Numbered from the stretch's first letter, positions 15,550 to 23,027 are shown. The stretch is 34,353 bases of DNA from Candidatus Saccharimonadota bacterium (GCA_024699125.1 JAILQE010000005.1:1-34353); one strand, 5' to 3'. Translations and numbers: made by a program. Notes: generated from the letters alone by a model not told the origin.

Positions 15550-16398
15550 CTAATTTTTCAACATCTGATCGATGGCTAAATTGGCTTCCCTATCTGCCGC
15601 TGCATTCTGCGATCTCGGCACATGTGAGAAGGCTACCACCTCAAAATCATCCAGTAATTTTTGAACATCCTCATAGATTGGCAAGATATCTTGATTTTTA
15701 ATCTGGAAAATACCGTTCATCTGGTTTGCTACCATCAAACTATCCGTCACAAAGCGCACCGATTTCAAACCCATATCAATCGCCACTTTCATGCCCTCTT
15801 CAAGCGCATAGTATTCTGCCACCCTGGAAGTAGCAAAGCCGATAAACTCGCCACCCTGTTTCAAAACCTCGCCAGTTTCGGAAACCACCACATACCCCAC
15901 ACCAGATGGACCCGGATTTCCTCTTGAGGCGCCATCCACATACACCGTAGCCGAATTCGCCGTATCTCTTGGCGAAACTTTATTAATGCTAATATGACCG
16001 TTTTCAATCTCAAATACCATCATGGTGGCTTCGTTAAGCTTCACGCCAGCCGCGATTGGATCGCGCAAGAATTTGTAAGCCGTGTATCTGTCACGCGGGT
16101 CTGGTTTTGCCCCGTCCGGCACTTGTACTTCATATACTATATATAAATTACTCAGCTGGCTCGAGCCTTCGAGCGCCATAAATGTTACCACATCTTTAAG
16201 TTTTAAAGAGGTGGCAGAAAGCCCAACGTTCTCCGCTAGAGAGCGCACCATTGCCTCCTCTGGTTGTTCGCCAAAGGAGATCTTACCAGTTGGAAGTTCC
16301 CAAAAAACCGGGGCCTCACTGCGACCACGGTTACGTTTCAAAACTAAAACCCCATCCGAGTTTCTAATAATCCCAACTACACGAATTCTCTGTTTCAT
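15550..16398 (-). CDS. Fusion of a degenerate Nudix domain and an RNase H type I domain
   Basis: 282 residues. Residues 1-130 form a Nudix fold, but the Nudix box is eroded: G38 and E44 of GKISFGE are kept, while the following REUxEExGU reads RSLAENVGL, losing two of three metal-binding Glu (Ser53, Asn57). Residues 148-282 are RNase H of the bacterial YpdQ/Rv2228c-like type, with YVDGASRGNPGP, the catalytic carboxylates Asp155, Glu195, Asp219 and Asp269, and His259 in SHVPRSQN. The RNase H part should cleave RNA in RNA-DNA hybrids; the Nudix part may only bind a nucleotide or do nothing. ATG at 16398 with weak GGTGGG upstream. The transcript probably starts at 16548 and carries the structured RNA described there. 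Confidence 0.9.
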   Translation of the reverse strand: MKQRIRVVGIIRNSDGVLVLKRNRGRSEAPVFWELPTGKISFGEQPEEAMVRSLAENVGLSATSLKLKDVVTFMALEGSSQLSNLYIVYEVQVPDGAKPDPRDRYTAYKFLRDPIAAGVKLNEATMMVFEIENGHISINKVSPRDTANSATVYVDGASRGNPGPSGVGYVVVSETGEVLKQGGEFIGFATSRVAEYYALEEGMKVAIDMGLKSVRFVTDSLMVANQMNGIFQIKNQDILPIYEDVQKLLDDFEVVAFSHVPRSQNAAADREANLAIDQMLKN

Positions 16399-16417
16399 GT
16401 CCCACCATTATTATCAT

Positions 16418-16548
16418 AAAACCCTATCAGCCTGTTTTCCCCGTAATAGATACAAGGTGGGTAAAATCTTATGCGATACATCCACGGATGTAAGCCACGA
16501 AATCCCTAAAACATGATTATTCAGGAAAATCATGCTGCCGATAGGGCT
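16418..16548 (-). ncRNA. Candidate structured RNA or leader upstream of the Nudix/RNase H gene
   Basis: About 130 nt. The first transcribed bases AGCCCTATC (16548-16540) pair with GATAGGGTT (16428-16420), so the RNA closes on itself with a T-run following. Inside are CATGATT/AATCATG (16533-16511) and ACATC-CGTG-GATGT near 16480, giving a multi-branch fold. The promoter is TGG-TATAAT (-10 at 16560-16555), lying on the stop codon of the upstream protease gene. It does not match tmRNA, RNase P, SRP or 6S consensus as far as can be seen. It may be a regulatory leader, since the next ORF starts 20 nt later. Confidence 0.5.
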
Positions 16549-16555
16549 ACCTTAA

Positions 16556-17197
16556 TTATACCACATGCACACCAACGACCCAGTAGAAAAAGTTCAGGAT
16601 ACCGTTGACGCCACCCGCCATCAAACTCGAGAAAGCGCTACCAAAGACTAGGATTAGTGCATACACAATAAAGATGCCATAAGTCTCCATCTGCAAGAGG
16701 AATCTGCGTACTATATCTGGCGAAATAGCATACAAAATCCTTGAGCCATCAAGAGGTGGAATCGGAATCAAGTTAAAGATCATGAAGCCAAGATTAGTTA
16801 GTACCATCTGTTGGAAGAAGAACCCAGTAAGGTCGAACCCATAAATCATCCCCGTAAAATGACCAATTAGGAAGAAAATAAAAGCAAGTAAGAAGTTTGT
16901 AAGCGGGCCGGCCACCGCTACAAGCGCCATTCCCCACTCGTGCCATTTGAGATTACGCGTATTAATTGGCACTGGTTTAGCACCACCAAAAACCGGCGCA
17001 TTCATTACATATAATAATACTGGCACCAAAATAGACATGTATGGATCGATATGTTTTAAGGGGTTAAGGCTGAGTCTGCCAGCTTCCTTGGCAGTTCTAT
17101 CGCCCAACCAGTAAGCCACCACCCCATGAGCTAGCTCATGCAAAACCACCGAAACCACGATGATTACGAGGACAATAATTATTTCTGCTACCTGCAC
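16556..17197 (-). CDS. Site-2 protease-like membrane metalloprotease (M50 family)
   Basis: 213 residues, about five to six transmembrane helices. Zinc-binding HELAH at residues 20-24 lies in the first helix and the third ligand, Asp150, is in NLIPIPPLDGSRIL, the usual second motif. This is the compact, PDZ-less YwhC/Rip-like M50 subgroup. Such enzymes cut membrane proteins inside the bilayer, often to release a regulator; the substrate is unknown. The GTG start at 17197, with AGGA upstream, is chosen because there is no ATG before the HELAH. It is the last gene of thrS-miaA-wHTH-MBL-like-protease, 10 bp after the preceding gene. Confidence 0.9.
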   Translation of the reverse strand: MQVAEIIIVLVIIVVSVVLHELAHGVVAYWLGDRTAKEAGRLSLNPLKHIDPYMSILVPVLLYVMNAPVFGGAKPVPINTRNLKWHEWGMALVAVAGPLTNFLLAFIFFLIGHFTGMIYGFDLTGFFFQQMVLTNLGFMIFNLIPIPPLDGSRILYAISPDIVRRFLLQMETYGIFIVYALILVFGSAFSSLMAGGVNGILNFFYWVVGVHVV

Positions 17198-17207
17198 CCT
17201 AAGATTC

Positions 17208-17657
17208 CTAGTTTAAAACTACGATTTCTCTAACAGTTGGCAAACTATCTAGGCCTCTTACTTTGAGTTTCTTATCAGTACGAGCGCTAAGTTTTAGCTC
17301 GGCTACCATACTATCGACGTTGCCCATCGAAACAATCAATTTTGGTTCGATTTCGCGCACGGCTCTAAGCGAAGAGGTACAAAGAATGTCGGCCACACCA
17401 AGATCATCGAGGCCTTCTTCAATTGGACCAACAATACCGGTATGCACACCACCAATTTCAACATCATAAATGGTTTTGCCGCCCTCAGTAGGAATACCAC
17501 GCACAGTAGCATCACCGATTTCGAACTCGCCAGGGCCAGTGATTTTGCCAACCATTAGGCCTGCATCTACTGTGGCATCAGCAATATTAAAAGTAATCGA
17601 TGTTTTTTTGGTGATAATCGTCACTTCGTCTGGATTTTTGCTTTCAATTTCAAACAT
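17208..17657 (-). CDS. Metallo-beta-lactamase-fold-like protein lacking metal ligands
   Basis: 149 residues. The beta-rich pattern KITGPGEFEIGDATVRGIPTEG, then YDVEIGGVHTGIVGPIEEGLDDL, resembles the middle of UlaG-type MBL-fold hydrolases. The HxHxDH motif and other zinc ligands are absent, and the N-terminal part is short. It is therefore probably a non-enzymatic or remodelled MBL relative, a call made from pattern likeness only. AAAGG precedes the ATG; it starts 3 bp after the wHTH gene and precedes the M50 protease by 10 bp. Confidence 0.55.
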   Translation of the reverse strand: MFEIESKNPDEVTIITKKTSITFNIADATVDAGLMVGKITGPGEFEIGDATVRGIPTEGGKTIYDVEIGGVHTGIVGPIEEGLDDLGVADILCTSSLRAVREIEPKLIVSMGNVDSMVAELKLSARTDKKLKVRGLDSLPTVREIVVLN

Positions 17658-17660
17658 TTT

Positions 17661-18269
17661 TTACCTTTCTTTTATGATTTTCTCTGGATCAACGATTTCG
17701 GTGATTTCCATTTCCATCACGTCCATCACAAACCTATCACGGACGCTCTTCCTATAAACAAAATCTTCTGGGGACATAATCACATAATTGATTGGTTTGC
17801 CCTGTTTTTTCTCGATAACTTCAGCCCAACGGGTAAGCTTCTTAGTGCGGTCATCGCCGATAATCAAGAGGTCAACACCATCTTGGCCTGGCAAACGATT
17901 AGTAACTACAAGACCACTAAGATAGTTTTTAACTGGGCGGCAAAGCGTTTCCCAAATGCTTTCTTTTGCTTCCTTTTCTTGCTTGCCACCATCCTTTTTG
18001 GCAAAGATTTCAATCATTGCATGGCTGAATGGATGTTTCTTATTGGCTGAGTAATAAATTTTATTGTCAAAAGTCTCTTTTTTAATGATGTCGATGCTTT
18101 CCAAATTGAGTAGTTCACGGCGAACGGAATTAATTTGTTCATCGATTACACGTGCCATCTCACGCACGTAAAAAGATTTCTCCGGACTTTCAAAGAAAAG
18201 TTGTAATAATTTTGCCCGAGTCTTCGAGCCAAATAGTTTTTCAGTTGGTGTGCTATTTTCTTTGCTCAT
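17661..18269 (-). CDS. Winged-helix regulator fused to a nucleotidyltransferase-like domain
   Basis: 202 residues from the ATG at 18269; the longer frame to 18308 overlaps miaA and is not favoured. The N-terminal winged helix (about 10-85: SKTRAKLLQLFFESPEKSFYVREMAR, with recognition helix near NSVRRELLNLE) is of the ArsR/MarR-like type. The C-terminal part has GVDLLIIGDD, like the start of a minimal nucleotidyltransferase fold. Such pairs are common in archaea and CPR and are usually called transcriptional regulators; ligand and targets are unknown. The ATG follows the miaA stop by one base (TAGAATG), and an extended -10 TGC-TACAAT (-10 at 18284-18279) inside the end of miaA predicts a 3-nt leader. 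Confidence 0.75.
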   Translation of the reverse strand: MSKENSTPTEKLFGSKTRAKLLQLFFESPEKSFYVREMARVIDEQINSVRRELLNLESIDIIKKETFDNKIYYSANKKHPFSHAMIEIFAKKDGGKQEKEAKESIWETLCRPVKNYLSGLVVTNRLPGQDGVDLLIIGDDRTKKLTRWAEVIEKKQGKPINYVIMSPEDFVYRKSVRDRFVMDVMEMEITEIVDPEKIIKER

Positions 18270-18270
18270 T

Positions 18271-19053
18271 CTAAATACATTGTAGCACGAATGAATAAAT
18301 TTTTTCAAGCGGCAACCAATTTATTTCCGGTGTTCGTTTAAACCATGTTAACTGCCGCTTCGCTAAATGCCAATCGTCATAAATAAATAGTTCTTTTGCC
18401 CGCTCTAAACTAATTTCTCCACTCAAATATTGCCAGACAAACTGATAAATATTGCTTTTCATGGCCTGCGAATCCCAACCGTATTTTTCTACCATTTTTT
18501 GCGTTTCGTCGTAGAGTTCCGTGCAAAACATTTGTTCAGCCCGAACAGCCAATCTTTCCCTTAAAACCTCTGGATCCGTCTTTACGCCAACTAGTAAATA
18601 ATTTGTACAAATGGTTTTTCTGTCTGTCATTTCTTTGGCGTTATCTTTGCGATGATATGGGTTAATTTCACTACGCTCACCATCATTTTTGAACTGGTAG
18701 TTATACACCAAAGCATCAATATATAAACCGGTCCCGCCAACTACCATTGGTACGTGACCGCGAGATCTAATCTCTTCGATTTTCTCTTCAGTATAGGCCT
18801 TCCAATCCGCCACCGTGAAGCGTTCACCAGGCTCCACCAGGTCGATACCAAAATGTGGCACACCGTCTTGCTCTTCAATGCTCGGTTTAGCGGTGCCAAT
18901 ATCCATTCCCTTGTAGATGGCGCGGGAGTCTGCCGAAATCACCTCGCCATTTACGGCTTTGGCAATCTTAATAGACACCCCAGTCTTGCCCGAACCAGTG
19001 GGCCCCAAAATGACTACCACCGGTCCGTTGTATCTAGGCAAGTTATTATTCAT
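18271..19053 (-). CDS. miaA: tRNA dimethylallyltransferase
   Basis: Transfers a dimethylallyl group to A37 of tRNAs reading UNN codons, stabilising codon pairing. 260 residues, shorter than E. coli MiaA (316). The P-loop LGPTGSGKT is at residues 16-24, followed by GEVISADSRAIYKGMDIGTAKP, VVGGTGLYIDALV and the C-terminal AKRQLTWFKR. All core motifs are kept; the insert that contacts the anticodon stem appears reduced. The ATG overlaps the thrS stop by one base (TAATG), so the two are coupled. Confidence 0.95.
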   Translation of the reverse strand: MNNNLPRYNGPVVVILGPTGSGKTGVSIKIAKAVNGEVISADSRAIYKGMDIGTAKPSIEEQDGVPHFGIDLVEPGERFTVADWKAYTEEKIEEIRSRGHVPMVVGGTGLYIDALVYNYQFKNDGERSEINPYHRKDNAKEMTDRKTICTNYLLVGVKTDPEVLRERLAVRAEQMFCTELYDETQKMVEKYGWDSQAMKSNIYQFVWQYLSGEISLERAKELFIYDDWHLAKRQLTWFKRTPEINWLPLEKIYSFVLQCI

Positions 19054-20810
19054 TATTTAAGGTTAAGTAAGAAATCTTTAAGATCAGCAAGTTTGACCTT
19101 TTCTTCAGAATCGCGGAGATGTACAGTAACTTCACCAGTCTCAACATCTTTAGGGCCAACAATGATAAGGGCAGGAATCTTCAACGTAGTAGCACGTTTG
19201 ATCTTCTTGCCAAGCGAGTCGGAAGAATCATCTAGGCTATAGCGAAGCGCGTTATTCTTAATAGGGTCATCAAGCTCGATATCATCGAGAATCTTGCGAA
19301 TATCCACCACATAATCGTTCACGGAATCGTTCACGGTAAGGATACGAACCTGTTCTGGTGCACACCAAAATGGGAACCAACCAGCCGTATGTTCAATAAA
19401 CACGCTCATAAAGCGCTCAATCGAGCCAATCAAAGCACAGTGAATCATGATAGGCGTCTTTTTGCTGCCGTCAGCATCAACGTATTCAAGGCCAAAGCGT
19501 TTTGGCATGGCGTAGTCGAGCTGCACCGTAGCAAGTTGCCATTCGCGGCCCAAGGCATCCTCGGCCATGAAGTCCATTTTAGGGCCATACATGGCGGCTT
19601 CACCAAGACCAATGAAATATTTCATCTTAAACTTGTCAGCCATCTTTTGGATCGAATTTTGGGCTTTCTCCCACATTTCTGGGTCGCCAATATAGCCATC
19701 GCCATCGTCACGGAAGGACAAACGGAGGCTGAGTTTCATACCTACGCGAGCGTACAAATCTTTTGCAGACTCAATCAACTCGCCAAACACACCCTCAACT
19801 TGGTCATCAGTACAGAAAACGTGTGAATCGTCTTGAGTAATCGAACGTACACGGGACAAACCACCAAGCTCACCCTTGCGTTCATCGCGATAAACCATCG
19901 TGGTTTCAAGATACTTAATTGGAAGTTCCTTATAAGAACGTGGTACGCTAGCAAAGATTTGGCTGTGGTGTGGACAGCTTACCGGCTTGATTGCAAGTTC
20001 ATCACCAGATTCGGAGCTCACAAAACGGAGTAGTTCTGGGAATTTCTCAAAGTGACCAGAAGTCTTATAGAGGTCAACGTTAGCAATGTGTGGGATGCAA
20101 ACCTTTTTGTAGTTGCAACGCAAGCGATAACCCTGAGTAAAATCATTGAGTAAATCACGCAAAATTGTACCGCGTGGGGTAAAGAGTGGCAAACCAGCAC
20201 CCACGAGGTCTGAGAAGCAGAAGAGATCAAGCTCTTTACCGAGTTTGCGGTGATCACGAGCCTTGGCTTCTTCTTGTTGTTTAAGATAAGCATCAAGCTC
20301 TTCTTGAGTTTCAAAAGCTACACCGTAAACACGGGTAAGCATTTCGCGTTTTTCATCGCCGCGCCAGTAAGCACCAGCCACGCGCATCAATTTAAATGCA
20401 CCGATTTCTTTCATTGATTCTACATGTGGACCCTTACAGAGGTCAGTAAATAGCACCTTGCCATCAGGGGTGACCATGTCGTAAAACGAAATGGTTTCAT
20501 CTTCTGGTAGGTCATTAATCAGTTCAACCTTAAATTTTTGGCCGTTTTCTTTAGCCCATTTCAAAGCGTTCTCGCGAGATTCTTCCCTGCGCACCATCTT
20601 GCAACCCTGTGCAATAATGCCACGCATCTTTTTCTCAATTTTTGGAAGCTCCGCATCAGAAACTTTGGCATCACCAAAGTCGATATCATAGTAAAAACCG
20701 TTGTCGATAGCTGGCCCTACCCCAAATGTTGTAGTTGGATAAAGCTCCCGTACCGCAGCAGCAAGTACATGACTAAGCGTATGTCGCATTTTTTCTATTT
20801 TTTCTTCCAT
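19053..20810 (-). CDS. thrS: Threonyl-tRNA synthetase without TGS domain
   Basis: Charges tRNA-Thr. 585 residues; the ~60-residue N-terminal TGS domain of most bacterial ThrRS is missing and the protein opens directly in the editing domain (HTLSHVLAAAV, with CKGPHV as the second editing motif). The class II core follows: the three zinc ligands are Cys in PVSCPHH, His in DDSHVFC and His in MIHCALIG, motif 2 is VYRDERKGELGGLSRVR, and the C-terminal anticodon-binding domain starts near APEQVRIL. GGAT precedes the ATG, which is the only start near the domain boundary. First gene of a five-gene operon. Confidence 0.96.
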   Translation of the reverse strand: MEEKIEKMRHTLSHVLAAAVRELYPTTTFGVGPAIDNGFYYDIDFGDAKVSDAELPKIEKKMRGIIAQGCKMVRREESRENALKWAKENGQKFKVELINDLPEDETISFYDMVTPDGKVLFTDLCKGPHVESMKEIGAFKLMRVAGAYWRGDEKREMLTRVYGVAFETQEELDAYLKQQEEAKARDHRKLGKELDLFCFSDLVGAGLPLFTPRGTILRDLLNDFTQGYRLRCNYKKVCIPHIANVDLYKTSGHFEKFPELLRFVSSESGDELAIKPVSCPHHSQIFASVPRSYKELPIKYLETTMVYRDERKGELGGLSRVRSITQDDSHVFCTDDQVEGVFGELIESAKDLYARVGMKLSLRLSFRDDGDGYIGDPEMWEKAQNSIQKMADKFKMKYFIGLGEAAMYGPKMDFMAEDALGREWQLATVQLDYAMPKRFGLEYVDADGSKKTPIMIHCALIGSIERFMSVFIEHTAGWFPFWCAPEQVRILTVNDSVNDYVVDIRKILDDIELDDPIKNNALRYSLDDSSDSLGKKIKRATTLKIPALIIVGPKDVETGEVTVHLRDSEEKVKLADLKDFLLNLK

Positions 20811-20835
20811 GCTTTATCCTTTCTTTTATCTCGCA

Positions 20836-20844
20836 ATTATACCA
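20836..20844 (-). promoter_or_regulatory. thrS operon extended -10 promoter
   Basis: TGGTATAAT on the minus strand, predicted start 20829, 19 nt before the ATG. No T-box leader precedes thrS. Confidence 0.7.
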
Positions 20845-20875
20845 TAAAAATAAGAGAGAGCCAAGAAACCCCATG

Positions 20876-20904
20876 AAAAAACGGCCCCGAAGGACCGTTT
20901 TATA
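20876..20904 (-). terminator. pyrE terminator
   Basis: On the minus strand AAAACGGTCC-TTCG-GGGCCGTTTTTT forms a tetraloop hairpin with a T-run, between pyrE and thrS. Confidence 0.85.
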
Positions 20905-20917
20905 CAATCTACACGTT

Positions 20918-21625
20918 TTATGCCGGATTCCAGTGTTCATCATCCTGTTCTACAGGACTATATTTCTGACGATATTCCTCGATAGCTCTATTTATATCGT
21001 CACTCAGGCCAGTATCTTTCTCTTCTCTAAGAACACTAAGCACCTGATCCATAGTAACAATTCCTTCTACCGGCATTATATTCCGGCGCGAAACTTCCTG
21101 AACAGCTGTGATGGTACGGTCGGTGCCAACCTCCTGGCGATCCACCGCAACCAACATACCCCGAATCATCGGATTCAATACCTGTTCGCGGATAGCCTTA
21201 ACAACAGTTTCAATCGTGCCTCCAGACACAATGACGTCATCAATAATCACGATCCTGCTGCCTTCTTTTGGCTTAGTACCGCGGAAAACGTTGGCGCCCT
21301 CATAATCGACACCGCCATAAATGCAGGTATCAACGCTAATGCCGTAATTCCTATAGAGGGCTGTAGCCGTTGCGATTACGAGCGGCATGCCCTTATAGGC
21401 GATACCGCATATTACATCGATACTCCCTCCAAAGCGGGCATAGATGGCTTTCGCGTAGAACTGCCCAAGTTTCGACAGCTGTTTGCCCTTATAGAGGTCT
21501 TTTCCGTCAATAAAAACAGGCGAAATTCTTCCAGACTTCAATTTGAACGAGCCAAATCGAACAATATGGCTTTCTCTTAGGAACTTAATAAACTCAGCTT
21601 GAGACTTCTTAACCTTCTTTGCCAA
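20918..21625 (-). CDS. pyrE: Orotate phosphoribosyltransferase-like protein
   Basis: About 235 residues. GSFKLKSGRISPVFID, GIAYKGMPLVIATA and the PRPP-binding loop IVIIDDVIVSGGT define the OPRT branch of type I phosphoribosyltransferases, which makes OMP from orotate and PRPP. No other pyrimidine genes are nearby, so orotate would be imported or the enzyme may act in salvage. The frame opens at GTG 21634, but GAGGAGG abuts that codon; TTG at 21625 lies eight bases after it and is the better start. The C-terminal ~30 residues, acidic and ending in DDEHWNPA, exceed the usual family end. Confidence 0.85.
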   Translation of the reverse strand: MAKKVKKSQAEFIKFLRESHIVRFGSFKLKSGRISPVFIDGKDLYKGKQLSKLGQFYAKAIYARFGGSIDVICGIAYKGMPLVIATATALYRNYGISVDTCIYGGVDYEGANVFRGTKPKEGSRIVIIDDVIVSGGTIETVVKAIREQVLNPMIRGMLVAVDRQEVGTDRTITAVQEVSRRNIMPVEGIVTMDQVLSVLREEKDTGLSDDINRAIEEYRQKYSPVEQDDEHWNPA

Positions 21626-21674
21626 GGTTTCCACCTCCTCTCGTATTATGTGTGTAGATTGTTAATTTTCGGGG

Positions 21675-21730
21675 TAAAAAAATAAACCCTTGCCGCCATT
21701 CTATCACAAAGTGACAGGGGCGACAAGGGG
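21675..21730 (-). terminator. Terminator of the membrane-anchored protein gene
   Basis: Minus strand CCCTTGTCGCC pairs with GGCGGCAAGGG, enclosing an inner CTGTCAC/GTGATAG hairpin, then TTTATTTTTTT. Confidence 0.85.
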
Positions 21731-21747
21731 TAGTAATCTAAAGCACT

Positions 21748-22320
21748 CTAGAATCTGCCAGAAGCCAAAGTGCAATAACCGCTTTCGTTGAAGATACCAA
21801 ACAAATATCCGCCATCGGAATTATACCAGTGATAGGTTTTGCTAGATGAATCAACCTTATCCAGCACACCTTGCACGCCGCCAACCAAACTTACAAATTC
21901 ATCATAAGTAATTTTGTCACCCTTCTTAAGCTTAGATTGAATTTCGTCCCATCTTGAAAAATCGGCGCCGGTTGGTCTGAGGTCATATGAAAATTCAGCT
22001 TCAATCGATGCTGTACCGTATTTTTGTGAAATCATCGCCTCGATAGAAGTATTTTCGGAAAGCTCCCAGACATAAGTCTTGTAAAGCTCAGTTTCGCTCT
22101 TAAGTTCACCCTCAAAGCCAATCACGCTATTAATATCAGCTACCGACATATTGCCGTTAAGCTGTTCCATACATTCAAGAATCTTACAATTCCCTTTTGA
22201 CTCTTCGCTAGCCAGAGGATTGTCATATCTCTTATTAATCATTATTATTGCAAACACTACGCCAGCGATCACAATCACACCAGCCAAGATTAAACTGAAT
22301 AATTTTTGGTTATTTTTCAT
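21748..22320 (-). CDS. Membrane-anchored extracytoplasmic protein with two BLIP/SmpA-like repeats
   Basis: 190 residues. One N-terminal helix (about 7-29) anchors the protein; there is no lipobox Cys at its end. The outside part holds two similar units: MSVADINSVIGFEGELKS..YKTYVWE..SIEAMIS (about 59-100) and ITYDEFVSLVGGVQGVLDK..KTYHWY..GYLFGIF (about 137-175). The pattern helix-VxG-xxG-x5-YxWxx-beta resembles the tandem SmpA/BLIP-like fold, which often binds other proteins. Two Cys near the anchor (CKILEC) may pair. AAGGAG precedes the ATG; a good promoter and terminator make it monocistronic. Function unknown. Confidence 0.7.
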   Translation of the reverse strand: MKNNQKLFSLILAGVIVIAGVVFAIIMINKRYDNPLASEESKGNCKILECMEQLNGNMSVADINSVIGFEGELKSETELYKTYVWELSENTSIEAMISQKYGTASIEAEFSYDLRPTGADFSRWDEIQSKLKKGDKITYDEFVSLVGGVQGVLDKVDSSSKTYHWYNSDGGYLFGIFNESGYCTLASGRF

Positions 22321-22341
22321 AAAACTCCTTCTTATGTCTTA

Positions 22342-22370
22342 ATCATACACTATTCCGAAGCGACGCTCAA
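22342..22370 (-). promoter_or_regulatory. Promoter of the membrane-anchored protein gene
   Basis: TTGAGC (22370-22365), 17 bp, TATGAT (22347-22342) on the minus strand. Confidence 0.7.
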
Positions 22371-22387
22371 TAGGCATGCAAACATAG

Positions 22388-22452
22388 TTTGTCAAAGCAA
22401 TATTGACAAATTTAAATATATTTTCCCTCTGTTAGCGACAATAAATTATTGT
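22388..22452. promoter_or_regulatory. Two inverted repeats between divergent promoters
   Basis: TTTGTCAA-N7-TTGACAAA at 22388-22410 and the palindrome ACAATAA-A-TTATTGT at 22438-22452. They lie between the leftward promoter at 22342-22370 and the rightward promoter of the large RNA (-35 at 22458), so either or both could be regulator sites. Confidence 0.5.
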
Positions 22453-22457
22453 TACTA

Positions 22458-22486
22458 TTTACTTTTTTGCAGTTTTATTGTATACT
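22458..22486 (+). promoter_or_regulatory. Promoter of the large structured RNA
   Basis: TTTACT (22458-22463), 17 bp, TATACT (22481-22486). Predicted start A at 22493. Confidence 0.65.
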
Positions 22487-22492
22487 ATAAGC

Positions 22493-23023
22493 ATGTACCG
22501 CTATGTGCGTTAGAACCCAGGGTGGTTCATTAGCGTTGACTGGGCACAACATTTACCGTTTGCCCAGGGTCAATGAAGTTTTGCACGAAGCCAAGAGGTT
22601 AATATCTCTGGCGTGCACGCCAGAAGTATTAATCTACCTTTGGCGGAAACGTCAAAGGATGGTGAACTGCGAAGCTGAGTTGATCGGGCCCACCGAGTAG
22701 GCGATGCTCGGGATTGATGAAGTGTTCACGAACCAAGAAATTAAAACTCTTGGTGTGCACGCCAAGAGTATTAATTTACCTTTGGCGGACGCGTCAAAGG
22801 ATGGTAGAAGGGACATGGAGTCAATCGGAGGATTTAAGGCTTTCCTGCCTAAGTGGAAAACCCGGCGGATTTTACTGGTTTTCCTGCCGAAGTGGAAAAT
22901 CTGATTTGTGGATGCTTTTTCAGACTTTCCTGCCTTAGTGGAAAATCTGACATAGTAACAAAAAAGGGCGCCAAACACAAAGCCCTTAACCCTGGCAGAA
23001 CGGCATACGCCAGGGCTTTTTTA
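22493..23023 (+). ncRNA. Large structured RNA with duplicated, covarying domains
   Basis: Independent RNA gene between a promoter and a strong terminator. CTATGT (22501-22506) pairs with ACATAG (22950-22955) to close the molecule. Within it: hairpins at 22513-22528 and 22540-22567; domain 1 (22568-22685) closed by GGTCAA/TTGATC; hairpin CCGAG/CTCGG (22693-22711); domain 2 (22712-22826) closed by GATTGA/TCAATC. Each domain holds a TGCA-loop hairpin (22607-22624; 22747-22768) and a 9-bp hairpin CCTTTGGCG/CGTCAAAGG (22637-22658; 22779-22800). The domains are sequence repeats, and several stems differ by compensating changes. Three hairpins follow with stem TTTCC/GGAAA and loop TGCCNNAGT (22841, 22880, 22926). 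No ORF has a start signal or spans the structure. Family not recognised. Confidence 0.8.
22991..23023 (+). terminator. Terminator of the large RNA
   Basis: CCCTGGC and GCCAGGG form a stem followed by CTTTTTTATT. A preceding AAGGGC/GCCCTT pairing (22964-22986) shares bases with an extended form of this stem, so two alternative folds exist. Confidence 0.88.
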
Positions 23024-23027
23024 TTGC

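Noticed and set aside
16418-16548. SRP RNA or 6S RNA
   Set aside because: The SRP core (GGAA loop with AGCAG-type flank) and the 6S open-complex-like bubble are not seen.
22503-22938. Short plus-strand ORFs within the large RNA
   Set aside because: No start signals, and the stem-conserving changes between the repeats fit RNA, not protein.
22841-22949. CRISPR array (three repeats)
   Set aside because: The repeated units are hairpins with unequal 38-46 nt steps and structured flanks inside a larger RNA; there are no cas genes.
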